Made by a program: the position numbers and the translations under genes
Assembly (NCBI GenBank): GCA_032433595.1
Contig: JASWJB010000113.1
Coordinates: forward strand, 54,762 to 118,761
Source of the DNA: Conoideocrella luteorostrata
Taxonomy: Eukaryota > Ascomycota > Sordariomycetes > Hypocreales > Clavicipitaceae
Length of the DNA: 64,000 bases
Direction: 5' to 3'
Shown: piece after piece, positions 12,376-24,068 of the stretch
Numbering within the stretch: position 1 is the stretch's first letter
Layout: each line of letters opens with the position of its first letter
The notes under the pieces: model-generated
The model's database searches: none
Told to the model about the DNA's origin: nothing
The model's input: the letters and a program-made list of their open reading frames with translations, nothing else

Positions 12376-15300
12376 TCACGTTAAGCAAAGGAATTCTTCC
12401 CCTTTCTCTTCCACTTTCATGACCAGCATCTCCCACCATTGAGGTCGAAGGTATATCGGCTGTTCGGTCGCAAGATTGGGCTGTAATGGCTGCGGAATTT
12501 CGTTGTCTATCCAGCTCCATATATTTTTCAATGTTGTGTATAATGGAGGTACGCTCTAGTGAATCAGCAGTGTCAGCTAGCCCCATGGGCCCTTTTCATA
12601 TCATTCATAATGTCAGACGCAGAAGGTGGTAGGGGCGAGGGGGTAGGCTTACACTCCTAACAGGAGTTTGCACGACTTGGTCAAACCAATTTCTAGACAC
12701 GGCTTGATGTCCAGGATCGGTTGCTAGAATTCCGAGGAGGAATACAGGAAACAGTGGTGCCTGTGCGGTGAATTGCGATCCAGATGTGGGCATTATCATG
12801 ATGCATCTTGCCAGATCGTCCACGTGGGATATCACTTCCTTGTGATGTCGGGGCAGCCTAATAACAATAACGATGAGATACTGTATTCTCAAGAAATTTG
12901 CCGCAAATGCTTACCGAAGTACCCGACATAGCAGATAAAGTATTGCAGCAATGCGCCATGCTTCCGCGGTGACATCCGTCATAATCGAGTTTTCGCGGAT
13001 GATATAGCCTTGAGACTGGATACGAACCCAGTCGATTAGTGGAGGTAAAGCCTTCGCAGACTCCCAATCTTTTGTCTCTGGACTCCACTGTCTCATACTC
13101 AGGAGCTTCCTGTGCAAGAAGTCTGCTGTCATCGGCACAACTGGGCTCTCCTTGTGTTGTTGCAAGCGAGCCGCACAGTATGTGATTTGACTTAGGACGT
13201 GTAGCAGCTTCCTTGAAAATCCACAACCACCATGTATTTGGAACATGTCACTCTCGGTGCCATACAGAAGCCAGCCGAACCGGGAAGCTTCCTTGTGGGC
13301 GTCAAATGTATCCGGGTCGGGTAATGAGGACATGGGCTGAGCTAAGATTATGGCACGGCCCACAATGACAGATTGAGAAATGCGCAATGAGGACGTCTGG
13401 ACGTTGGATGTCTTCCAAAAGCGCGATCCATGATCGGTTGCCTCTAAGAACTTCTCACCACAACTAAAACCCTTAATCCAGCGCGGCCTGTCGGGTTTTT
13501 TTTTGCGTCGTTCAATCAATACGATCTATGTCGCAAAGTCAGATAATGATTGGCAATGCGATATTGTAGATGGGCGATCAAACGCCACCATAAATCAGAT
13601 GAAAAGACGGGTGGTGGGATACTTACATCTTGCATAGAAAGGATGACAGCTATGGTAATTAACTCATTCGCTTGAGCTTCGTCCTGACGCGTGAAAGGAT
13701 CGTTAAGCAGCGTAGCCAACCGATGCTCGGCGACATGAAACCTCTGGTTGACTCTATCCTGAATTGCCTTCAGAGGTTGATAGTCGTAAATATAAGCACC
13801 AGCAAGACTTTGAATAGCCGAAAGAACGCCAACACTTTTATGCATTTGAGCGAAATCTTTCAACCAAAGGTTTGTGTCCTGTAAAATGCTCCTTCCGGGG
13901 CACCAGTTACGTATATCTAGTCATGTGTTAGTATTGACTGCACCTACGAAAACATTCCTTGAACTCGAATATATCGTGAGAGTGTTCGAGATACGTACAG
14001 AACATCCAAAACCGCCTATCTGTATAGTCCATCTTAATTTCATAACCATATTGTGAGGGCACCAATTTTGGCGCACCCATAGAAGCCACTTGCCAAGAGT
14101 CATTAGAGAAATCAGGCGACGGTGTTGACTTTGTCGGTGTACACGGGCTGTATCCCGTAGGTGCAGACTGGCTGACGAACTTGGAATTGCCGATCGGGCA
14201 GTTGACCATACCATTACTACTATCAACCGGCAGGGCTTGAGGCTCGATAAAAGCCACAGGCAATCTCTCAGCAGCAGGCTCTGGCTTTGCAGAATCTGAA
14301 TCTCCGTCTAGTTCAACAATCCTAGGGGAATGGGGAAAGGAAGGTGTGCCAACGACGGAGAATGATTTCGTACATTCGAATTTCATCCACGCGAACTTGA
14401 CGTAACCGTTAACTTGGCCGTCGGCAGGACGGCTGTATTGTAGTGAATGATGTAATCCGAATGAACCTAAACAATCATTGAACGGGGTTGTAATGAAATT
14501 GTTTGCCCCGTTGGTTGTGTTTGGCGTAGTATGCTCGCTTTTTACTGAAATTGATGGAGATGCACTACCAGCGGGCCATGTTGCGGGCGGTATCGGCAGG
14601 GCAATCGTGGAGTTGATTTGAGATGGCTGATATGGATACCGGGAATCAGACGGGCTTGAGGCAGGAAGCTCTTCATGGGATGCAATCGACTGATCTGGGC
14701 CATGTGTCAGATCGTTAGTCAGAGAGCAGATCATTTCACCGGTCGCCGCAAATCATACGAGTCAAGTTCTTAAGAAAACAGGCAAAAATGTCCTACGTCA
14801 AAGAGGACGAAACTCGTGAGTTGTTGGTGCGTGCTGTGCAAATTGACCGTGGGACAAGAGAGGGGATAGCTGGAAGGGGGATACATGAGGGCTTTAGGCA
14901 ACGAGCCATCTCGCCGCATATTTTGCTCAAAAGCCATGATGCTTGGACGAAATAGTTCTCAACTCAAGCTGTGCAACATGAGGCCTGTAGAAAGTCAAGA
15001 ATCGAGGTGTTGGACACGCGTACGGCAGGAGAAGAGATGCCAAAAATTGCCTTCGCCCCAATACCGGTGTAGGTTGTGCCTATGAGAGGAGGTACAAGGA
15101 TGGTTGATGAATTGCCCTGAAGAGACGACAGCTCAGGAGCTGCTCACCGGTGTGGGGACCGACGCAAATAGAGACGCAAGCACAACGCACAAGGGTGGTT
15201 AGCATGAGACTGTGGGCGGCGTTGTAGCCAAACAGAGGCTGCGTTGAGCCCCCCTTTACAAGCCATTCCAACCATCCACTGTGCTGCAAGCGGCTTACGC

Positions 15301-15908
15301 TGTGCCGCTTGGCACCTGCTTGTTTGTATATCGTATCTGGGTAGCCAGTGGGTGACGTTTTTCACATTTGCAACATTGAAAGAAGGGGTAGCACATGACA
15401 ATAGGATGGACAAAGTAACGCGCCTCTTACCTGACCACATGGACAAAGACCTGTCAGTACTTCCAGGAGCGACAGGTACAGGCGGCGGCGCTGCCACCAG
15501 AGTGTCGGTTTTAATGCTGTGTCTTGGAGCGAGTACATCAGACGGAAGGGTTCCAGGCGGGAATGATGAAGGCCCAGCCATGGATGTATCAGAAGTAGTC
15601 GCGTTGTTCTGCCAAGAGTTGCTGCTGATTGGCTTGTCCGACGGTTTTCTCATAATGCCGGGGCTTGATACAGATGCAGTGTGGTCGCGCTGGCGCCGTC
15701 GAACTTGATGCCGTGATGATTTGGCTGGAGATTGTTGCTCCTGTTTCCATAGGGTTCGAGGCGGATCTCGCCGCCGCGGCTGACGATGCCGCGCTTGATG
15801 GGAAGACTGGCCTTTGGGCTCGCGGTATTGGTGGCGAGGCTCCGGCAAGGTGGATATCTTGACACGCTTTGCAGGGTGTTTGTCCTCAAAGTCTAATGGA
15901 TCGCCCAT
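12376..15908 (-). CDS. fungal-specific transcription factor (Fungal_trans_2-like C-terminal domain)
   Basis: Five exons are well supported: up to 13999, 13627-13916, 12915-13525, 12653-12857 and 12376-12555. All phases close. The introns are 82, 101, 57 and 97 nt. The regulatory-domain blocks are RRFWMFYIRNWCPGRSIL, DFAQMHKSVGVLSAIQSLAG, QDIVLIERR, GWLLYGTESDMFQIHGGCGF, QITYCAARLQQ, DVTAEAWR, IMPTSGSQFTAQAPL, TPVRSSVPPLY and LKNIWSWID, as in a conserved filamentous-fungal regulator family. The 5' end is uncertain. The simplest model starts at ATG 14734 (673 residues). An alternative joins exon 15431-15908 (start MGDPLDFEDKHPAKRVKIS) across a 736-nt intron to 14694 in matching phase, giving 819 residues. 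The N-terminal part is Pro/Ser-rich. No intact Zn2Cys6 cluster is visible on this strand. Probably nuclear; target genes unknown. Confidence 0.78.
14978..15085 (+). pseudogene. decayed Zn2Cys6-like fragment antisense to the transcription factor
   Basis: A 35-codon plus-strand ORF beginning MRPVESQESRCWT reads CWTRVRQEKRC then nine residues, then CRLC and a stop. Spacing is C-x2-R-x6-C-x9-C-x2-C. It would match the first five ligands of a fungal Zn2Cys6 cluster if the Arg (CGC) were Cys (TGC). The sixth Cys is missing because of the stop. It lies inside the long intron proposed for the minus-strand transcription factor, which itself shows no zinc cluster. It could be chance similarity or a broken DNA-binding exon. 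No functional protein is inferred. Confidence 0.25.
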
Positions 15909-16753
15909 ACTGATATGCAGCAAGTCCAGAACGCTGTGAAACACAGAAGCGGCCAAGTTTGGAGGAAGCAGGCCCTGGTGGCCAGCCGGTATGTGTTGTG
16001 TGTATAGTATGTCTTGACCGTGTGCGACTTGGTGTGGCTAAGAGTGAGGTATGGTGGATGATGGCGCACACCGATGGCTGCCGTTACCGGGCTTGTACTC
16101 TCATACGAAGCTGTGACCTGTCAGTTAGCAAGCAGAACTTCCCGGCCACGAACGCATGAATGATACAGGCTTGTGGATGGAGCAATGGTGGAGATGCAGA
16201 CACGATCGCGACATTTGAGTGAGGTCTGGTTTACACTCGTCACGATGATCCCGCTCGCCAGCCATTGAGACAGGGGGGCGCGATGATTGAGCTGGTGGCT
16301 TCTTCTGTCTCTCGGTCACGCATAGGGGTGCTTACATCGCAGCCCTGTCAGGCCAACCGTGGACCAGTCCTTTTGCGTGTGCTTGCCCACGTCCTCAGAC
16401 GCTTGCTAAGTTGTGGGCTTTACCTTCTCCGCACTCCGTACGGAGTAGAGGCACAGGTCATATGAGAACAGCCAATACGGTCCTATTACCCGTCAACCAA
16501 GGCAGCCCTTGACGACAGCTGAATGGACCGGGTGGTTCCGCCGAGTGGGTATTCCTCCAGTTGCTAGGGGGGGACCCGAGTATTCGGTGCTTTGGAAGCG
16601 GCTACCAGAGTACTCCGTATCTGGGAAGCGTCTCCGCACTTAAGCGGCTGCGGTGGTGTATAAAAGAGGGTCCTGAATTGCATGGTTAGTCAACCGAGAT
16701 TGAGCAATAAAGCCATTCATGGTTGTGATGGCATTGGGGGCAAGCAAGGAATT

Positions 16754-16834
16754 GACAATTAATTGAGCCGTCTAGGGCAGAGGCAGAATGCGTGGGGGTA
16801 GGCCCTGATGCCTCGATAAATCTGTCAGGCGCGT
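16754..16834 (-). mobile_element. miniature inverted-repeat element, family B copy 1
   Basis: The left end GACAATTAATTGAGCCGTCT is matched by the inverse of the right end, GACAGATTTATCGAGGCATC. The whole segment, with the shared internal string GGGCAGAGGCAGA and the trailing GGCGCGTG, is repeated in inverted orientation at 18595-18690 with moderate divergence. No coding capacity. Confidence 0.6.
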
Positions 16835-18594
16835 GGTAAGGTACGGAGTACTCTTGGCACGCATGCAAAATGCATTAGGTACTTTGACGCACGCTAGGGT
16901 GGGAGGGACTTCGTGGAGGAAGGACGTGTGGGCGAGCAAGCAGGCAAGCAGGCAGGCCAGGGCGAGGAGGCTTGATCCAGCCAGGCGGCTCTACCTTCGC
17001 GTTTCAGCGAGTTGTTCATGCCAGCAGATACAGATGTGATTTGCAGGGGATTGCGACTAGGAGTAGTCCAGCGATATTGTTGAACCCGGGGGGAGCGGGT
17101 GACTTGAGAGGGCAATGACTATAGAATGAAATAATGCGGGGAGCAAACGAGTTTTTTTTTGGTTTCTTGTTTTTTTGTTCTCGCAGCCTGAGAAAGAGAA
17201 GGGACAAAAGAAAGGGAAAGGGAAAACAGGAGGTTCAGTGGCAAGAACGTGATAGTATGAGAAGGGACGGAGCGTGGACTCCAAGCTTAGAACATGTACT
17301 TGCGTGGTAGAGCGAATTTGGGAGTGCTATAAGGGAGGGAAGGAAATGGGGCGGTTGAGTTATTTGAGGTGTTGGCAATGAGATATCAAATATGTTGCAA
17401 CTTACAGGACAAGTTCTGGCAGTGAGGTGCTGTTCTTCAAGAACCTATGTACAGAATCGGCGCCTCGCGCGAGAAGCACCCGATGAGGTAGTGGTGGTAG
17501 ACTCAAAACAGAGGAAATTCATCAATATATGCGGGCGGCAAACCTGACAGCCGGGTGTAGCGCGGATTCCGAGTCTCGCTCTCGATTTTCTGTGCTGCCG
17601 TGCCGTGCCGTGCCGTACTGAGCTGAGCTGCGCTGAGCTGTGCTTCGTCTGGTCGCTGTTTGGTCACTGATGACTCGCCTTGTCGCCTCTGATCACTTCT
17701 TTCGGTTGCTGCCGTGAGATTTCGGTGTCGGGGAAGTGTGATGACTTTCTTTCGTTAATCACAAATCAAAGCTAGGTACGCACGAGAGTAGAAATATTCT
17801 GGGGAGAGACGGAAGTCATGTGCAACAACGTAAAGACCGTCCTACCTTAACCAGGCTGACGGGTCTCGTAAAATACTTAGCCAGTAGCGTTAGTTTCAAA
17901 GCAAACAGAGTCCTAGAAGAAAGAGGTCCTGTCGGGATAGAAACAGGCCATGGAACTATGATAATAACAAGAAAGTATTAATCATAGTGCGTACCACAGG
18001 GCCCAGCACGTCCCTTGTGCCTTGCCCCCTTCCCGAAAATCCTCGCAGTATCGTTCGGCCGGCTTTCGTTGAGTCGCGACTAGCTTTACCTCGCACTGCT
18101 CCGTGCTTTTAGTGTCACTACACTAGTACAGAGTAGGCCCAGCCAGCAAACTGGTTTATGGCGTCGGCGCGGCACCAAAGCTCAGCGCACCAGCCAGCAC
18201 TTAAGCCTAAAAAAGACACAAGGCGGTGCCAGTTGCCTGGTAACATCCAGCTTCTGGGTCCCATGTCCCTGTTTTAGTTTTGCTCCGATTTGCACTGGGC
18301 GCCGCCAGCGGGCAAGGTTGCTGCAAGTCCAGACAAAAACACAGGTTCGCAAGTTGCGGAGCACAGAATGTTGGGACGCATAATGCCAGGCGAGTAATGA
18401 GTTGTTGGTGGCTGCCAGCGGGCAGGCTGCGCAGTTGGTTGATTACTTGCTTGGTTGGCAAGCTGGCTTCATTCAGTCGTAACTTCAAAACCCAAGACGT
18501 CGGCCTGGTCAGACAGATCCCCCCCCCCTGGGCGCCTCCATTCCTTCCTGCCAGTGTTAGCTTGCTTGAGTGACGCGACCGAGGAAACTGGCAA

Positions 18595-18690
18595 TCACGC
18601 GCCTGGCAGATTATTCGAGACATCGGGGCCTACTAGTACCTACCCCGCGCACTCTGCCTCTGCCCTGGATGGCTCGATTAATTTGTCGCC
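18595..18690 (+). mobile_element. miniature inverted-repeat element, family B copy 2
   Basis: Inverted relative to the copy at 16754. One arm reads GGCAGATTATTCGAGACATC from 18605; the other, read on the minus strand from 18687, is GACAAATTAATCGAGCCATC. Between them are CCTCTGCCCT and GGGGCC strings shared with the first copy. The flanks of the two copies are unrelated, so this is a dispersed element and not a local duplication. Confidence 0.6.
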
Positions 18691-20324
18691 ACCCTGGCTC
18701 CGCACAAGGGACCGCCGCCGTATGTTGAGGTTCCTGTTACGCCACTCTTCCACTCATGCAACCCATTCAATTTACTTTGTTTTCTTCTTTCTTTTATTCC
18801 TTGCCCGTTTTAACTCTAGGTTGTCTTGGATGCAATTCCAAACAGCACGATGGATGGACACCAATACTAATCATTTATTGCGCTTTCATAACTATCTACT
18901 CCATCTATCTCGTACTTCGTGCTCCAAACATGACAGGGCATAAATATTTCCTGATCCTGTTCCCGGGTAGCGCATCATCTACAAGACAGCGGACAACGGG
19001 GCCATTAGATGACTTCGGAAGTACGGAGTATGTAGGCCACGAATTGAAGGGACCGGCATTGGCCGCCACGGCCCTTGCTGCAAACATTCTTGCTTGACCA
19101 GTTGCATTGGCTCTGCATAACAGAATAACCCAGTTGCGTGAAGCTCGGACAGTGAAGACCTCATTATTAATTACGTGGCAGCCTATAACAAGAAGAAAGG
19201 CAAAGAAAGGCGTCGAGAGCGGGCGCTGAGCTGGCGCTGAGCGTTGCGCATGCAAGTTTGTAGCTGCTCAGAATAGGGTCTTGTCCTGCAGCAAAACGAG
19301 TCCGGAAAACGAGGCAGTCCTTTCCTGGTTTTATCTCCGCTTGTGGGACTGGCGAGGCGAGAAGCAATCAGGCTAACCCGACCACCTATGGACTGTTGCA
19401 TGTAACATGTGGGCATGGAATCGTAAAATGCACCCCGTACTCTGCACGTTGTGGTGCGTTTTGGATGACCTTTGTACGGAGTAGAGGTGTCTTTTACTCA
19501 GATCTGATGGAGTTGTCGGCATGGCGCCTCTCAAACAGCCCGGGGTTGAGATTTCGCAATGATTGGCCATGCCAGGCAAACATAAACAGGTAAGAGTCTA
19601 CTCCGTAGTTACTCGGTAGATGGTTGCTGTCAGCTCCCTTTGGTCTTTGGTTGAAGAACGGAGCAACCCGAGCAAGGGTACGCACAAGATTGGCTTAATG
19701 GTTGCACAGCAGGGCATCACATTGTGCATTTTTTATGTACAGGTTTATACGGAGTACTCCGTACGGAATAGGTGAACGAAAAGTACTTGTCTACAGTATA
19801 TTCGCCACTGTACTCCGTACTCCGTACTGCCTCACCGTACAGCCGTCTCCCACAAGGCATGTGGCATGCCACGCAACCACTACGTTAAAACGGCGGCCGT
19901 TGTAAGGTGGAGGAGCGGCTGCCCCGCCGCCACCGCCGCGAAGGGATTTTCACGCGCACAAACCGGGCACAGTCTGCACATCATGTTCATATTACGGAGT
20001 AATGTACTCTGTAATGTTTGCATCCTCCACATTGGTAGATTATATCATGCCCAACAGCACAGGAGGCGGGATGGTGGTGGGCAGATTTGTCGGCTTGGAC
20101 AAAAAGCCCATCTACGATGGAGATAAGCCAATACCAATCTACGATCCTATCCGGTGGGTCTTGTACTCCGTAGTCGCATTGCATTTGTAACGGGTAACGG
20201 GCAGAGCGGCTGTGCCCACACCTTCCCGCCAGCCAGTCAATGACCCCTGACTCCTCCTGCCTAGCGCATTTCACTTTGTCCACACTGCCCGCTGCTCCAC
20301 ACTCTACCTGACAAGGCCGTGTCC

Positions 20325-20390
20325 GTGACAAATTACGTGACTCTCTACGGCGTGGTTGGGTTAGCCGTGAAGGATCGCGTAAATTGTCAC
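20325..20390 (+). mobile_element. 66-bp palindromic miniature element, family A copy 2
   Basis: The ends GTGACAAATTACGTGA and, inverted, GTGACAATTTACGCGA bracket a 66-bp unit containing GGTTGGGTTAGCCGTGA. The same unit is present in inverted orientation at 28668-28732, with most positions conserved over the full length. Its termini resemble those of the hairpin at 8844. Confidence 0.65.
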
Positions 20391-20543
20391 CCTTGTGCAT
20401 ACATACTGGTAGACACAAGGACAGCATCAGAACGCATGGAGCCCAGGGGCCGCCATCCCCTGCTGTTTAGTGCAACATCTTACCAATTACAGAGTACTCC
20501 GAATGTACCCAGGACTTGAGGCAAGTTCTTACAAGGCTGCCAT

Positions 20544-20775
20544 GCGGGGGACAGTTTAATTAAGCCATTTCGTCCACATTGTCCAATTGACCCTTTCAAT
20601 TCGAACGCCCACCACAGATGCAATTAAAGCTTGTTATTAATAAAATCTATTACCTAAATAGCTAACTAAGCTATATAATAGTTATGCCTTTTTTTCTATT
20701 GTGTTTTTGGTCGCTGAGGCATTATCTCTTGCGGAGTTAATGCCACCTCGATGGCTCAGTTAAACTGTCCCCCGC
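20544..20775 (+). mobile_element. 232-bp MITE-like element with 25-bp terminal inverted repeats
   Basis: Both ends start GCGGGGGACAGTTTAA and extend to AGCCAT; over 25 bp the two arms differ at two positions. The interior is AT-rich (about 20630-20700) and has no ORF. The last 75 bp recur in inverted orientation at 63926-64000 with one mismatch, which shows a dispersed and recently active or recently copied family. I see no convincing target-site duplication. The transposase that mobilises it is not in this window. Confidence 0.72.
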
Positions 20776-22935
20776 TTGGCTGCTCAAGTACGGAGTACCT
20801 GGATACCTCTGTACGCCGTTCAGAGTAGGGCTTTTGACGTAGCTAGGGCTAGACTTGTTTTCTCTTGTCTCTCTTATCTCTCTCATCCCTCTTGTCCGTC
20901 TTCGCCGCCTGATGTTGACGACCCCTGTGGCCACTTTGAGTAGACAGTACTTCTACTCCGTACTCCGAACACAATACAGAGGACATGTCATATTCATCCA
21001 CTCGTCACACCAATTAAACAGTAGAACAGGCCTTTTTATTCTGAATTTTCGGTGCACCCCCGCCTTAATTAGTTACCTCTCTGCCTCTGTCGCCTTTTCC
21101 TTCTCCCCAATATGGTATTGCCCCGTCTTTTCCCTCATTCCACGCACGTACGGAGTAACTAGTTGATCACACGAGTCGCCATTGTTGATCCTCGTGCCTC
21201 CGCCTCAGCCAAGAAGCTAGCTGGCTATATCGGTGATTGTGTGGGAGATGCTCCGTACAGAGTACTGTTGTTCACTCACCCGCCTGCGCGTCTTGTCTCG
21301 CTTCGTCTCGTGCCCGCCCTGCCTGGCAATCCTTCTTCAAGGGGTTGATCCCTCATAAATAAGGACAGCTGGAGACAGGAAATGGCAAGGGGACAGAAAA
21401 ACAGTAGCAGCAACCGCATCAAGCAATAAAAAGTCCGCTGGAGAACCACTCTTGGCAGCGGTAAAGTACTCAATCTATACTCCTTTCTTATTTTCGCCAG
21501 TCTTCTTCTTCCTTTTTTTTTTTTTTTGTTACCTCGGGAGAAGGCGTTGCTTTGTTGGCGCCCCCGAATTTCCATTCTTCTGGAATACAACAGAGAATAC
21601 GAGGAACAGACAACACGGGCAGTTGATGATATTCTACCCACACTTATGGAGTGAAATCATAGGCAGATCAAACCTGGAGTCGGCAAACACGAGCCACTCG
21701 CCGACCCGTCCTCTCGCCCTCTCGCCCTCTCGCCCTGCACATTTCTGCTAGGCCAGCCATCCTTCCGTTTTGGAGGCCTTCGTAATACTTGTCACCATCT
21801 CCTTTCCCCTTACGACCGCCTGGTCAATTCAGCCCTTTTCTGCTTCTGTTCCACGGGCTGTTCTTTATTGAACTGCCCAAAAAAACAACCCCCCATTTTT
21901 GCCTCTCCTTTATGCGCTTCGTTCTCTTTGCCCGCCGAATTTCGATCCGTCTCACACCCTATCACTAGCCGCCCGCACGACGTAGACAAGGCGACGTGCG
22001 TTTATCTGCCACACCCCCTTGTCTGCTGTTGACTAAACCAAAACTCGGGCCAGAAAACCTCACCTGTTGGTCCCTTCCGTCTTTATCCTCACTCTCATAC
22101 AGACCTTTGACCTGACCGGTCCAGTCGTGTCACTCACTCTCCTTGCCCGCTCGACGCTGCGCGCCCGGTCAGTCTTCCAGTCCCGTCCACCACGTCCAGT
22201 CCACGTCGTCCAGCCCGTCCACGTCGTCCAGCCTGTCCACAACGTCTACCCACTGCGCTAGTCCCACCTACCCACAATTCTTGTACGAGCCGTTCCGCAA
22301 GTCAAGTCTGCGGTCCGTGTCAACGCCAAGTCTACAGCAATCATCCTGGCAGCCTGTTCCAAATACTCAACTTAGCCTGACCGTCGAGCCGTCGCGGCTG
22401 CTACTGGATTACTGGCTGTTTGTCCAGCGAAAAGCCCTCGTGAATCTCGCCGACGCGATCAGCGGCTGACATCTCTCGAGTTCGAGCCCTGATCCATTTT
22501 ACATACGTTGTTACGGTCGCTTGTTGATAGCCGCGGAACGCCGCCAATTTTTCCGCATTAGCTGCCTGTCCATGAGAACACGGGTATTCGCATACCTTCC
22601 AACCACCACTGGCATTTTCTCTTGCGACTCAGTCTTCTCTGGTAACGTGACTAGTGTTCTTACCTGTCCGAGCAAGGGAATCCTGCGGTGCAACACAACA
22701 TTGAGCTAAGGGCAGGCTGTTGCTGCAAAAGCTACAGCAGATCGCTGAATGCTGTCCTGTCTTTCTTCCATCTCAATCCGGGATTCGAAGCCGGCAGGCG
22801 GTGACGGTGAAGCCGTCGTATAGTCTTTTGTTTGTGCGACGTGTCACTGCGATATCGGCTCACAAGCTCACAGGCTCGCCATTTAGCTGGCTGAAGTATT
22901 TCCGCTGCCCTGTTGCTGGTACTAGTGATTTATCC

Positions 22936-24068
22936 ATGCACATCATGCCATTGCCGCCGCCTGTGCCTCAGTTGTTCGAGAAAGGACTTGGGCACTCTCC
23001 GTCACAGGCAGATGATCTGGATACCTTGATTCGAAAGCAACTCGAGCTAGCAGTGCAAAGGCTTGATGATATAAAAACCACTGCTCCTTCGGCCTCTGGT
23101 ACGAAAGATCTGTTATCTGAAGTGGGCGATTACTTCGTCCGAACAGCTCTCATATGGTCTCAGCTTGCAGAAAATATGCTCCAAGGGCCGCATGTTATTC
23201 AAGCATCGCAATTGGCTCATGAGCGCGCTGAGCAAAAGTGCGGCCTGTCCGATTATGTTGAGTTATATGATGTTGACGCTAGGGTTTTCAAGCTAAGGTG
23301 TGTGGCAAAACATCGCATCCCAATTGTATCCATTCGCTGCCTGGGAATTATCTATGAGGCTCATGCTAATGGTCTACAGGGCCATCTGGGAATCAAGTAA
23401 AAGATTCTCCGCCGAAGTACAAAATATCTGGGAGCCAGTCGTTGCGGCTGTGCCTAAAGATGACTCAAGCAGTATGCAAACTGTGCCTTCGCCATGTTGT
23501 GAGACGAAAATGTCTTCTGCATCAGAAACTCTCTCCAGTGCTGCCAGTGATAGCGACCCATCCCAGTTTACTCCTCATAGTACTCCTCGCAGTACTCCTC
23601 GAAAGCTATTGCCCGACAAAAGCCAAGTTAGCCAGGCAAGAAGAGGCACCTTCTCTATGACTTGCTCCGACGACTCATCGTCAGATGATGAGCAGTTCCA
23701 AGCAATAGACATGGATGCGCTTAGACAGCGTGGGAAAGGAAACTATTATTGTCCCAAGGGTGACAAGTGTGATAAAGGTGGTGTGGACAGGGACGGCAAG
23801 CTTGTCGTCTTTGACAGGAATTCATCATTTGTGTGCGTTTCTACTCCCAATTACCGCTTCGTTACGCAATCCACGTTATAATATGATCGAGCCAACCTGG
23901 AGTACTACTAACTAGTTGATGGTGCACAGACAACATTGCAATAAACATCGCAAACCTTGGCGGTGTGAGGTACCTGGTTGCCCCAACCCTCCGAAAAAGA
24001 GGAGGTTTGCTCGGCGCGATGGACTAGAAAGGCATAAATCAACCGTCAAGCATTATCTAGTGACGTGA
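22936..24068 (+). CDS. small C2H2 zinc-finger protein
   Basis: Three exons, 22936-23297, 23380-23832 and 23930-24068, give 317 residues with closed phases. The chosen ATG starts MHIMPLPPPVPQLFEKGLGH; an in-frame ATG at 22720 exists, but the sequence between looks like leader. The N-terminal half is a helical, uncharacterised region (LIRKQLELAVQRLDDI.., LIWSQLAENML). The middle is Ser/Thr/Pro-rich with TPHSTPRSTPRK repeats and an acidic SDDSSSDDE patch. The C-terminus has two C2H2-like fingers: YYCPKGDKC ending HCNKH, and RCEVPGC ending ERHKSTVKH. This arrangement is common in filamentous-fungal regulators with paired C-terminal fingers. Probably a nuclear DNA-binding protein; target unknown. 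The exon 3 junction (V then QHCNKH) relies on donor GTGCGT. Confidence 0.8.

Larger units (their letters stand above)
15909..22935. other. 7-kb region without a recognisable gene, rich in miniature elements
   Basis: No supported coding region. The stretch contains two inverted-repeat element families (16754-16834 with 18595-18690; 20325-20390), the 232-bp element at 20544-20775, a (GCCGT)/(GAGCT) tract at about 17597-17645, a (TCTCGCCC) tract near 21715, a GTCCAG/CACGTC tandem region at 22195-22260, and about fifteen TACGGAGTA motifs, clustered at 19748-19826. The last part, from about 21800, is C/T-rich and is probably the leader and promoter of the C2H2 gene at 22936. Confidence 0.5.

Noticed and set aside
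18455..18943. 162-codon ORF resembling the reverse ORF at 16686-16868
   Set aside because: The shared peptide (SASALDGSIN) is the translation of the family B miniature element, not a conserved protein.
22440..22500. tRNA-like B box (GAGTTCGAGCCCTGATCC)
   Set aside because: No matching A box or cloverleaf stems upstream; other GTTCGA sites in the window also failed this test.
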